Positions 25,456 to 39,117 of a stretch of 64,000 nt of DNA are shown here, one piece after another. The notes below the pieces were generated by a model. That model worked only from the letters and a program-made list of their open reading frames with translations. It searched no databases and was not told the DNA's origin. Where the stretch lies: NCBI RefSeq assembly GCF_034190915.1, contig NW_026947546.1, positions 620,001-684,000 of the forward strand, given 5' to 3'. The stretch is from Cavia porcellus (taxonomy: Eukaryota > Chordata > Mammalia > Rodentia > Caviidae). Within the stretch, counting starts at the first letter, position 1. Each line of letters starts with the position of its first letter. Made by a program: the position numbers and the translations under genes.

Positions 25456-28400
25456 CGTGATGTTTTTCTCACTCCTATTAGTGAATGTAATGTAACACAC
25501 ACCCATACAATGCGCACCACCCCGTGATGTTTTTCTCACTCCTACTAGGGAATGTAATGTAACACACACCCATACAATGCGCACCAACCCGTGATGTTTT
25601 TCTCACTCCTACTAGTGAATGTAATGTAACACACACCCATACAATGCGCACCACCCCGTGATGTTTTTCTCACTCCTACTAGTGAATGTAATGTAACACA
25701 CATCCATGCAATGCGCATCACCCCGTGATGTTTTTCTCACTCCTACTAGTGAATCTAATGTAACACACACCCATACAATGCGCACCACCCCGTGATGTTT
25801 TTCTCACTCCTACTAGTGAATGTAATGTAACACACACCCATACAATGCGCACCACCCCGTGATGTTTTTCTCACTCCTACTAGTGAATGTAATGTAACAC
25901 ACACCCATACAATGCGCACCACCCCGTGATGTTTTACGCACTCCTACTAGTTAATGTAATGTAACACACACCCATACAATGCGCACCAGCCCGTGATGTT
26001 TTTCTCACTCCTACTAGTGAATGTAATGTAACACACACCGATACAATGCGCACCACCACGTGATGTTTTTCTCACTCCTACTAGTGAATCTAATGTAACA
26101 CACACCCATACAATGCGCACCACCCCGTGATGTTTTTCTCACTCCTACTAGTGAATGTAATGTAACACACACCCATACAATGCGCACCACCCCGTGATGT
26201 TTGTCTCACTCCTACTAGTGAATGTAATGTAACACACACCCATACAATGCGCACCACCCCGTGATGTTTTTCTCACTCCTACGAGTGAATGTAATGTAAC
26301 ACACACCGATACAATGCGCACCACCACGTGATGTTTTTCTCACTCCTACTAGTGAATCTAATGTAACACACACCCATACAATGCGCACCACCCCGTGATG
26401 TTTTTCTCACTCCTACTAGTGAATGTAATGTAACACACACCCATACAATGCGCACCACCCCGTGATGTTTTACGCACTCCTACTAGTGAATGTAATGTAA
26501 CACACACCCATACAATGCGCACCACCCCGTGATGTTTTTCTCACTCCTACGAGTGAATGTAATGTAACACACACCCATACAATGCACACCACCCCATGAT
26601 AATTTTCTCACTCCTACGAGTGAATGTAATGTAACACACACCCATACAATGCGCACCACCACGTGATGTTTTTCTCACTCCTACTAGTGAATCTAATGTA
26701 ACACACACCCATACAATGCGCACCACCCCGTGATGTTTTTCTCACTCCTACTAGTGAATGTAATGTAACACACACCCATACAATGCTCACCACCCCGTGA
26801 TGTTTTTCTCACTCGTAGTAGTGAATGTAATGTAACACACACCCATACAATGCTCACCACCCCGTGATGTTTTTCTCACTCGTAGTAGTGAATGTAATGT
26901 AACACACACACATACAATGCGCACCACCCCGTCATGTTTTTCTCACTCCTACTAGTGAATGTAATGTAACACACACCCATACAATGCGCACCACCCCGTG
27001 ATGTTTTTCTCACTCTTAGTAGTGAATGTAATGTAACACACACCCATACAATGCGCACCATCCCGTGATGTTTTTCTCACTCCTACTAGTGAATGTAATG
27101 TAACACACACCAATACAATGCGCACCACCCTGTGATGTTTTTCTCATTGCTACTAGTGAATGTAATGTAACACACACCCATACAATGCGCACCACCCCAT
27201 GATGTTTTTCTCACTCCTATTAGAGAATGTAATGTAACACACACACATACAATGCGCACCACCCTTGATGTTTTTCTCACTCCTACTAGTGAATGTAATG
27301 TAACACACACCCATACAATGCGCACCACCCCGTGATGTTTTTCTCACTCCTACTAGTGAATGTAATGTAACACACACCCATACAATGCGCACCACCGCGT
27401 GATGTTTTTCTCACTCCTACTAGTGAATCTAATGTAACACACACCCATACAATGCGCACCACCCCGTGATGTTTTTCTCACTCCTACTAGTGAATGTAAT
27501 GTAACACACACCCATACAATGCTCACAACCCCGTGATGTTTTTCTTACTCTTAGTAGTGAATGTAATGTAACACACACACATACAATGCGCACCACCCCG
27601 TGATGTTTTTCTCACTCCTACTAGTGAATGTAATGTAACACACACCCATACAATGCGCACCACCTCGTGATGTTTTTCTCACTGCTACTAGTGAATGTAA
27701 TGTAACACACACCCATACAATGCGCACCACCCCGTGATGTTTTTCTCACTCCTATTAGTGAATGTAATGTAACACACACCCATACAATGCGCACCAACCC
27801 GTGATGTTTTTCTCACTCCTACTAGTGAATGTAATGTAACACACACCCATACAATGCGCACCACCCCGTGATGTTTTTCTCACTCCTACTAGTGAATGTA
27901 ATGTAACACAAACCCATACAATGCACACCACCCCGTGATGTTTTTCTCACTGCTACTAGTGAATGTAATGTAACACACACCCATACAATGCTCACCACCC
28001 CGTGATGTTTTTCTCACTCGTAGTAGTGAATGTAATGTAACACACACACATACAATGCGCACCACACCGTCATGTTTTTCTCACTCATACAAGTGAATGT
28101 AATGTAACACACACCCATACAATGCGCACCACCCCGTGATGTTTTTCTCACTCTTAGTAGTGAATGTAATGTAACACACACCCATACAATGCGCACCACC
28201 CCGTGATGTTTTTCTCACTCCTACTAGTGAATGTAATGTAACACACACCCATACAATGCGCACCACCCTGTGATGTTTTTCTCACTGCTACTAGTGAATG
28301 TAATGTAACACACACCCATACAATGCGCACCACCGCGTGATGTTTTTCTCACTCCTATTAGTGAATGTAAAGTAACACACACCCATACAATGCGCACCAC

Positions 28401-28737
28401 CCAGTGATGTTTTTCTCACTCCTACTAGTGAATGTAATGTAACACACACCCATACAATGCGCACCACCCCGTGATGTTTTTCTCACTCCTACTAGTGAAT
28501 GTAATGTAACACACACCCATACAATGCGCACCACCCCGTGATGTTTTTCTCACTCCTACTAGTGAATGTAATGTAACACACACCCATACAATGCGCACCA
28601 ACCCGTGATGTTTTTCTCACTCCTACTAGTGAATGTAATGTAACACACACCCATACAATGCGCACAACCCCGTGATGTTTTTCTAACTCCTACTAGTGAA
28701 TGTAATGTAACACACACCCATACAATGCGCACCACCG

Positions 28738-28802
28738 CGTGGTTTTTCTCACTCCTACTAGTGAATCTAATGTAACACACACCCATACAATGCGCACCAC
28801 CC
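28738..28802 (+). repeat. 65-bp monomer lacking two bases of GATG
   Basis: The start reads CGTGGTTTTTC instead of CGTGATGTTTTTC, a two-base loss in a part of the monomer that is otherwise nearly invariant. The resulting phase change lets a minus-strand open frame run over 28559-28867. Confidence 0.85.
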
Positions 28803-30007
28803 CGTGATGTTTTTCTCACTCCTACTAGTGAATGTAATGTAACACACACCCATACAATGCTCACCACCCCGTGATGTTTTTCTTACTCTTAGTAGTGAAT
28901 GTAATGTAACACACACACATACAATGCGCACCACCCCGTGATGTTTTTCTCACTCCTACTAGTGAATGTAATGTAACACACACCCATACAATGCGCACCA
29001 CCCCGTGATGTTTTTCTCACTGCTACTAGTGAATGTAATGTAACACACACCCATACAATGCGCACCACCCCGTGATGTTTTTCTCACTCCTATTAGTGAA
29101 TGTAATGTAACACAAACCCATACAATGCGCACCACCCCGTGATGTTTTTCTCACTCCTATTAGTGAAGGTAATGTAAAACACACCCATACAATGCGCACC
29201 ACCCCGTGATGTTTTTCTCACTGCTACTAGTGAATCTAATGTAACACACACCCATACAATGCGCACCACCCCGTGATGTTTTTCTCACTCCTACTAGTGA
29301 ATCTAATGTAACACACACCCATACAATGCGCACCACCCCGTGATGTTTTTCTAACTGCTACTAGTGAATCTAATGTAGCACACACCCATACAATGCGCAC
29401 CACCCCGTGATGTTTTTCTCACTGCTACTAGTGAATGTAATGTAAAACACACCCATACAATGCGCACCACCCCGTGATGTTTTTCTCACTGCTACTAGTG
29501 AATCTAATGTAACACACACCCATACAATGCGCACCACCCCCTGATGTTTTTCTCACTGCTACTAGTGAATCTAATGTAACACACACCCATACAATGCGCA
29601 CCACCCCGTGATGTTTTTCTCACTGCTACTAGTGAATCTAATGTAACACACACCCATACAATGCGCACCACCCCGTGATGTTTTTCTCACTGCTACTAGT
29701 GAATGTAATGTAACACACACCCATACAATGCGCACCACCCGTGATGTTTTTCTCACTCCTACTAGTGAATGTAATGTAACACACACCCATACAATGCGCA
29801 CCACCCCGTGATGTTTTTCTCACTCCTACTAGTGAATGTAACGTAACACACACCCATACAATGCGCACCACCCCGTGATGTTTTTCTCACTCCTACTAGT
29901 GAATCCAATGTAACACACACCCATACAATGCGCACCACCGCGTGATGTTTTTCTCACTCCTACTAGTGAATCCAATGTAACACACACCCATACAATGCGC
30001 ACCACCC

Positions 30008-33000
30008 CGTGATGTTTTTCTCACTCCTACTAGTGAATCCAATGTAACACACACCCATACAATGCGCACCACCCCGTGATGTTTTTCTCACTCCTACTAG
30101 TGAATCCAATGTAACACACACCCATACAATGCGCACCACTCCGTGTTGTTTTTCTCACTGCTACTAGTGAATCTAATGTGACACACACCCATACAATGCG
30201 CACCACCCCGTGATGTTTTTCTCAATCCTACTAGTGAATGTAATGTAACACACACCCATAAAATGCGCACCACCCCGTGATGTTTTTCTCAATCCTACTA
30301 GTGAATGTAATGTAACACACACCCATACAATGCGCACCACCCCGTAATGTTTTTCTCACTCCTACTAGTGAATGTAATGTAACACACACCCATACAATGC
30401 GAACCACCCCGTGATATTTTTCTCACTCCTACTAGTGAATCCAATGTAACACACACCCATACAATGCGCACCACCCCGTGATGTTTTTCTCACTCCTACT
30501 AGTGAATCCAATGTAACACACACCCATACAATGCGCACCACCCCGTGATGTTTTTCTCACTGCTACTAGTGAATGTAATGTAACACACACCCATACAATG
30601 CGCACCACCCCGTGATGTTTTTCTCACTCCTACTATTGAATGTAATGTAACACACACCCATACAATGCGCACCACCCCGTGATGTTTTTCTCACTCCTAC
30701 TAGTGAATGTAATGTAACACACACCCATACAATGCGCACCACCCCGTGATGTTTTTCTCACTCCTACTAGTGAATCTAATGTAACACACACCCATACAAT
30801 GCGCACCACCCCGTGATGTTTTTCTCACTGCTACTAGTGAATCTAATGTAACACACACCCATACAATGCGCACCACCCCGTGATGTTTTTCTCACTCCTA
30901 CTAGTGAATCTAATGTAACACACACCCATACAATGCGCACCACCCCGTGATGTTTTTCTAACTGCTACTAGTGAATCTAATGTAGCACACACCCATACAA
31001 TGCGCACAACCCCGTGTTGTTTTTCTCACTGCTACTAGTGAATGTAATGTAACACACACCCATACAATGCGCACCACCCCGTGATGTTTTTCTCACTGCT
31101 ACTAGTGAATGTAATGTAAAACACACCCATACAATGCGCACCACCCCGTGATGTTTTTCTCACTGCTACTAGTGAATGTAATGTAACACACACCCATACA
31201 ATGCGCACCACCCCGTGATGTTTTTCTCACTGCTACTAGTGAATGTAATGTAACACACACCCATACAATGCGCACCACCCCGTGATGTTTTTCTCACTCC
31301 TACTAGTGAATGTAATGTAACACACACCCATACAATGCGCACCACCCCGTGATGTTTTTCTCACTCCTACTAGTGAATGTAATGTAACACACACCCATAC
31401 AATGCGCACCACCCCGTGATGTTTTTCTCACTCCTACTAGTGAATCTAATGTAACACACACCCATACAATGCGCACCACCCCGTGATGTTTTTCTAACTG
31501 CTACTAGTGAATCTAATGTAGCACACACCCATACAATGCGCACAACCCCGTGTTGTTTTTCTCACTGCTACTAGTGAATGTAATGTAACACACACCCATA
31601 CAATGCGCACCACCCCGTGATGTTTTTCTCACTGCTACTAGTGAATGTAATGTAACACACACCCATACAATGCGCACCACCCCGTGATGTTTTTCTCACT
31701 CCTACTAGTGAATGTAATGTAACACACACCCATACAATGCGCACCACCCCGTGATGTTTTTCTCACTCCTACTAGTGAATGTAATGTAACACACACCCAT
31801 ACAATGCGCACCACCCCGTGATGTTTTTCTCACTCCTACTAGTGAATCTAATGTAACACACACCCATACAATGCGCACCACCCCGTGATGTTTTTCTCAA
31901 TCCTACTAGTGAATGTAATGTAACACACACCCATACAATGCGAACCACCCCGTGATGTTTTTCTCACTCCTACTAGTGAATCCAATGTAACACACACACA
32001 TACAATGCGCACCACACCGTGATGTTTTTCTCACTCCTACTAGTGAATCTAATGTCACACACACCCATACAACGCGCACCACCCCGTGATGTTTTTCTCA
32101 CTCCTACTAGTGAATGTAATGTAACACACACCCATACAATGCGCACCACCCCGTGATGTTTTTATCACTCCTACTAGTGAATCTAATGTAACACACACCC
32201 ATACAATGCGCACCACCCCGTGATGTTTTTCTCACTCCTACTAGTGAATCTAATGTAACACACACCCATACAATGCGCACCACCCCGTGATGTTTTTCTC
32301 ACTCCTACTAGTGAATCTAATGTAACACACACCCATACATTGCGCACCACCCCGTGATGTTTTTCTCACTGCTACTATTGAATCTAATGTAACACACACC
32401 CATACAATGCGCACCACCCCGTGATGTTTTTCTCACTCCTACTAGTGAATCTAATGTAACACACACCCATACAATGCGCACCACCCCGTGATGTTTTTCT
32501 AACTGCTACTAGTGAATCTAATGTAGCACACACCCATACAATGCGCACCACCCCGTGATGTTTTTCTCACTGCTACTAGTGAATGTAATGTAAAACACAC
32601 CCATACAATGCGCACCACCCCGTGATGTTTTTCTCACTGCTACTAGTGAATCTAATGTAACACACACCCATACAATGCGCAACACCCCCTGATGTTTTTC
32701 TCACTGCTACTAGTGAATCTAATGTAACACACACCCATACAATGCGCACCACCCCGTGATGTTTTTCTCACTGCTACTAGTGAATCTAATGTAACACACA
32801 CCCATACAATGCGCACCACCCCGTGATGTTTTTCTCACTGCTACTAGTGAATGTAATGTAACACACACCCATACAATGCGCACCACCCGTGATGTTTTTC
32901 TCACTCCTACTAGTGAATGTAATGTAACACACACCCATACAATGCGCACCACCCCGTGATGTTTTTCTCACTCCTACTAGTGAATGTAACGTAACACACA

Positions 33001-34562
33001 CCCATACAATGCGCACCACCCCGTGATGTTTTTCTCACTCCTACTAGTGAATCCAATGTAACACACACCCATACAATGCGCACCACCGCGTGATGTTTTT
33101 CTCACTCCTACTAGTGAATCCAATGTAACACACACCCATACAATGCGCACCACCCCGTGATGTTTTTCTCACTCCTACTAGTGAATCCAATGTAACACAC
33201 ACCCATACAATGCGCACCACCCCGTGATGTTTTTCTCACTCCTACTAGTGAATCCAATGTAACACACACCCATACAATGCGCACCACTCCGTGTTGTTTT
33301 TCTCACTGCTACTAGTGAATCTAATGTAACACACACCCATACAATGCGCACCACCCCGTGATGTTTTTCTCAATCCTACTAGTGAATGTAATGTAACACA
33401 CACCCATACAATGCGCACCACCCCGTGATGTTTTTCTCAATCCTACTAGTGAATGTAATGTAACACACACCCATACAATGCGCACCACCCCGTGATGTTT
33501 TTCTCACTCCTACTAGTGAATGTAATGTAACACACACCCATACAACGCGAACCACCCCGTGATATTTTTCTCACTCCTACTAGTGAATCCAATGTAACAC
33601 ACACCCATACAATGCGCACCACCCCGTGATGTTTTTCTCACTCCTACTAGTGAATCCAATGTAACACACACCCATACAATGCGCACCACCCTGTGATGTT
33701 TTTCTCACTGCTACTAGTGAATGTAATGTAACACACACCCATACAATGCGCACCACCCCGTGATGTTTTTCTCACTCCTACTATTGAATGTAATGTAACA
33801 CACACCCATACAATGCGCACCACCCCGTGATGTTTTTCTCACTCCTACTAGTGAATGTAATGTAACACACACCCATACAATGCGCACCACCCCGTGATGT
33901 TTTTCTCACTCCTACTAGTGAATCTAATGTAACACACACCCATACAATGCGCACCACCCCGTGATGTTTTTCTCACTGCTACTAGTGAATCTAATGTAAC
34001 ACACACCCATACAATGCGCACCACCCCGTGATGTTTTTCTCACTCCTACTAGTGAATCTAATGTAACACACACCCATACAATGCGCACCACCCCGTGATG
34101 TTTTTCTAACTGCTACTAGTGAATCTAATGTAGCACACACCCATACAATGCGCACAACCCCGTGTTGTTTTTCTCACTGCTACTAGTGAATGTAATGTAA
34201 CACACACCCATACAATGCGCACCACCCCGTGATGTTTTTCTCACTGCTACTAGTGAATGTAATGTAAAACACACCCATACAATGCGCACCACCCCGTGAT
34301 GTTTTTCTCACTGCTACTAGTGAATGTAATGTAACACACACCCATACAATGCGCACCACCCCGTGATGTTTTTCTCACTGCTACTAGTGAATGTAATGTA
34401 ACACACACCCATACAATGCGCACCACCCCGTGATGTTTTTCTCACTCCTACTAGTGAATGTAATGTAACACACACCCATACAATGCGCACCACCCCGTGA
34501 TGTTTTTCTCACTCCTACTAGTGAATGTAATGTAACACACACCCATACAATGCGCACCACCC
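30008..34562 (+). repeat. 4555-bp tandem duplication, first copy
   Basis: Sixty-eight units (one 66 bp) that are repeated immediately afterwards. Every rare variant I followed recurs 4555 bp later. Private differences are few: for example the unit near 32380 has CTATTG here and CTAGTG in the second copy. Confidence 0.9.
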
Positions 34563-37500
34563 CGTGATGTTTTTCTCACTCCTACTAGTGAATCCAATGT
34601 AACACACACCCATACAATGCGCACCACCCCGTGATGTTTTTCTCACTCCTACTAGTGAATCCAATGTAACACACACCCATACAATGCGCACCACTCCGTG
34701 TTGTTTTTCTCACTGCTACTAGTGAATCTAATGTGACACACACCCATACAATGCGCACCACCCCGTGATGTTTTTCTCAATCCTACTAGTGAATGTAATG
34801 TAACACACACCCATAAAATGCGCACCACCCCGTGATGTTTTTCTCAATCCTACTAGTGAATGTAATGTAACACACACCCATACAATGCGCACCACCCCGT
34901 AATGTTTTTCTCACTCCTACTAGTGAATGTAATGTAACACACACCCATACAATGCGAACCACCCCGTGATATTTTTCTCACTCCTACTAGTGAATCCAAT
35001 GTAACACACACCCATACAATGCGCACCACCCCGTGATGTTTTTCTCACTCCTACTAGTGAATCCAATGTAACACACACCCATACAATGCGCACCACCCCG
35101 TGATGTTTTTCTCACTGCTACTAGTGAATGTAATGTAACACACACCCATACAATGCGCACCACCCCGTGATGTTTTTCTCACTCCTACTATTGAATGTAA
35201 TGTAACACACACCCATACAATGCGCACCACCCCGTGATGTTTTTCTCACTCCTACTAGTGAATGTAATGTAACACACACCCATACAATGCGCACCACCCC
35301 GTGATGTTTTTCTCACTCCTACTAGTGAATCTAATGTAACACACACCCATACAATGCGCACCACCCCGTGATGTTTTTCTCACTGCTACTAGTGAATCTA
35401 ATGTAACACACACCCATACAATGCGCACCACCCCGTGATGTTTTTCTCACTCCTACTAGTGAATCTAATGTAACACACACCCATACAATGCGCACCACCC
35501 CGTGATGTTTTTCTAACTGCTACTAGTGAATCTAATGTAGCACACACCCATACAATGCGCACAACCCCGTGTTGTTTTTCTCACTGCTACTAGTGAATGT
35601 AATGTAACACACACCCATACAATGCGCACCACCCCGTGATGTTTTTCTCACTGCTACTAGTGAATGTAATGTAAAACACACCCATACAATGCGCACCACC
35701 CCGTGATGTTTTTCTCACTGCTACTAGTGAATGTAATGTAACACACACCCATACAATGCGCACCACCCCGTGATGTTTTTCTCACTGCTACTAGTGAATG
35801 TAATGTAACACACACCCATACAATGCGCACCACCCCGTGATGTTTTTCTCACTCCTACTAGTGAATGTAATGTAACACACACCCATACAATGCGCACCAC
35901 CCCGTGATGTTTTTCTCACTCCTACTAGTGAATGTAATGTAACACACACCCATACAATGCGCACCACCCCGTGATGTTTTTCTCACTCCTACTAGTGAAT
36001 CTAATGTAACACACACCCATACAATGCGCACCACCCCGTGATGTTTTTCTAACTGCTACTAGTGAATCTAATGTAGCACACACCCATACAATGCGCACAA
36101 CCCCGTGTTGTTTTTCTCACTGCTACTAGTGAATGTAATGTAACACACACCCATACAATGCGCACCACCCCGTGATGTTTTTCTCACTGCTACTAGTGAA
36201 TGTAATGTAACACACACCCATACAATGCGCACCACCCCGTGATGTTTTTCTCACTCCTACTAGTGAATGTAATGTAACACACACCCATACAATGCGCACC
36301 ACCCCGTGATGTTTTTCTCACTCCTACTAGTGAATGTAATGTAACACACACCCATACAATGCGCACCACCCCGTGATGTTTTTCTCACTCCTACTAGTGA
36401 ATCTAATGTAACACACACCCATACAATGCGCACCACCCCGTGATGTTTTTCTCAATCCTACTAGTGAATGTAATGTAACACACACCCATACAATGCGAAC
36501 CACCCCGTGATGTTTTTCTCACTCCTACTAGTGAATCCAATGTAACACACACACATACAATGCGCACCACACCGTGATGTTTTTCTCACTCCTACTAGTG
36601 AATCTAATGTCACACACACCCATACAACGCGCACCACCCCGTGATGTTTTTCTCACTCCTACTAGTGAATGTAATGTAACACACACCCATACAATGCGCA
36701 CCACCCCGTGATGTTTTTATCACTCCTACTAGTGAATCTAATGTAACACACACCCATACAATGCGCACCACCCCGTGATGTTTTTCTCACTCCTACTAGT
36801 GAATCTAATGTAACACACACCCATACAATGCGCACCACCCCGTGATGTTTTTCTCACTCCTACTAGTGAATCTAATGTAACACACACCCATACATTGCGC
36901 ACCACCCCGTGATGTTTTTCTCACTGCTACTAGTGAATCTAATGTAACACACACCCATACAATGCGCACCACCCCGTGATGTTTTTCTCACTCCTACTAG
37001 TGAATCTAATGTAACACACACCCATACAATGCGCACCACCCCGTGATGTTTTTCTAACTGCTACTAGTGAATCTAATGTAGCACACACCCATACAATGCG
37101 CACCACCCCGTGATGTTTTTCTCACTGCTACTAGTGAATGTAATGTAAAACACACCCATACAATGCGCACCACCCCGTGATGTTTTTCTCACTGCTACTA
37201 GTGAATCTAATGTAACACACACCCATACAATGCGCAACACCCCCTGATGTTTTTCTCACTGCTACTAGTGAATCTAATGTAACACACACCCATACAATGC
37301 GCACCACCCCGTGATGTTTTTCTCACTGCTACTAGTGAATCTAATGTAACACACACCCATACAATGCGCACCACCCCGTGATGTTTTTCTCACTGCTACT
37401 AGTGAATGTAATGTAACACACACCCATACAATGCGCACCACCCGTGATGTTTTTCTCACTCCTACTAGTGAATGTAATGTAACACACACCCATACAATGC

Positions 37501-39117
37501 GCACCACCCCGTGATGTTTTTCTCACTCCTACTAGTGAATGTAACGTAACACACACCCATACAATGCGCACCACCCCGTGATGTTTTTCTCACTCCTACT
37601 AGTGAATCCAATGTAACACACACCCATACAATGCGCACCACCGCGTGATGTTTTTCTCACTCCTACTAGTGAATCCAATGTAACACACACCCATACAATG
37701 CGCACCACCCCGTGATGTTTTTCTCACTCCTACTAGTGAATCCAATGTAACACACACCCATACAATGCGCACCACCCCGTGATGTTTTTCTCACTCCTAC
37801 TAGTGAATCCAATGTAACACACACCCATACAATGCGCACCACTCCGTGTTGTTTTTCTCACTGCTACTAGTGAATCTAATGTAACACACACCCATACAAT
37901 GCGCACCACCCCGTGATGTTTTTCTCAATCCTACTAGTGAATGTAATGTAACACACACCCATACAATGCGCACCACCCCGTGATGTTTTTCTCAATCCTA
38001 CTAGTGAATGTAATGTAACACACACCCATACAATGCGCACCACCCCGTGATGTTTTTCTCACTCCTACTAGTGAATGTAATGTAACACACACCCATACAA
38101 CGCGAACCACCCCGTGATATTTTTCTCACTCCTACTAGTGAATCCAATGTAACACACACCCATACAATGCGCACCACCCCGTGATGTTTTTCTCACTCCT
38201 ACTAGTGAATCCAATGTAACACACACCCATACAATGCGCACCACCCTGTGATGTTTTTCTCACTGCTACTAGTGAATGTAATGTAACACACACCCATACA
38301 ATGCGCACCACCCCGTGATGTTTTTCTCACTCCTACTATTGAATGTAATGTAACACACACCCATACAATGCGCACCACCCCGTGATGTTTTTCTCACTCC
38401 TACTAGTGAATGTAATGTAACACACACCCATACAATGCGCACCACCCCGTGATGTTTTTCTCACTCCTACTAGTGAATCTAATGTAACACACACCCATAC
38501 AATGCGCACCACCCCGTGATGTTTTTCTCACTGCTACTAGTGAATCTAATGTAACACACACCCATACAATGCGCACCACCCCGTGATGTTTTTCTCACTC
38601 CTACTAGTGAATCTAATGTAACACACACCCATACAATGCGCACCACCCCGTGATGTTTTTCTAACTGCTACTAGTGAATCTAATGTAGCACACACCCATA
38701 CAATGCGCACAACCCCGTGTTGTTTTTCTCACTGCTACTAGTGAATGTAATGTAACACACACCCATACAATGCGCACCACCCCGTGATGTTTTTCTCACT
38801 GCTACTAGTGAATGTAATGTAAAACACACCCATACAATGCGCACCACCCCGTGATGTTTTTCTCACTGCTACTAGTGAATGTAATGTAACACACACCCAT
38901 ACAATGCGCACCACCCCGTGATGTTTTTCTCACTGCTACTAGTGAATGTAATGTAACACACACCCATACAATGCGCACCACCCCGTGATGTTTTTCTCAC
39001 TCCTACTAGTGAATGTAATGTAACACACACCCATACAATGCGCACCACCCCGTGATGTTTTTCTCACTCCTACTAGTGAATGTAATGTAACACACACCCA
39101 TACAATGCGCACCACCC
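34563..39117 (+). repeat. 4555-bp tandem duplication, second copy
   Basis: Direct tandem copy of 30008-34562. Both edges fall on unit boundaries: the unit before (34496) and the unit after (39118) no longer match at this offset. After it, the array continues as at 21.4 kb (offset 17698). Confidence 0.9.

Larger units (their letters stand above)
24499..29204 (+). repeat. Block E: first insert-bearing block, CCTAC/GTAATG units
   Basis: After inserts 1 and 2 the array is mostly CCTAC with GTAATG. Special units include TTTTACGCAC (about 25932, 26468), CACCGATAC followed by CACGTG at a 268-bp (four-unit) repeat (about 26040 and 26308), CGTAGTAG (about 26815, 26882, 28018) and CTTACTCTTAG (27544, 28882, 1338 bp apart). 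It ends at 29204, where the array jumps back to the pattern of 19009. Confidence 0.85.
29205..39117 (+). repeat. Block F: duplicated 19-kb pattern with nested tandem duplications
   Basis: From 29205 the unit order follows 19009 onward at an offset of 10196, falling to 9995 after the three units missing here. Inside it, the pattern of 29205 restarts at 32353 (offset 3148), and the stretch from 30008 restarts at 34563 (offset 4555). Tags used are the 66-bp unit, GTGACACAC (30180, 34735), GTAATGTTT, CAACGCGAACC, CATTGCGC and GCAACACCCCCTGATG. No gene. Confidence 0.88.
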
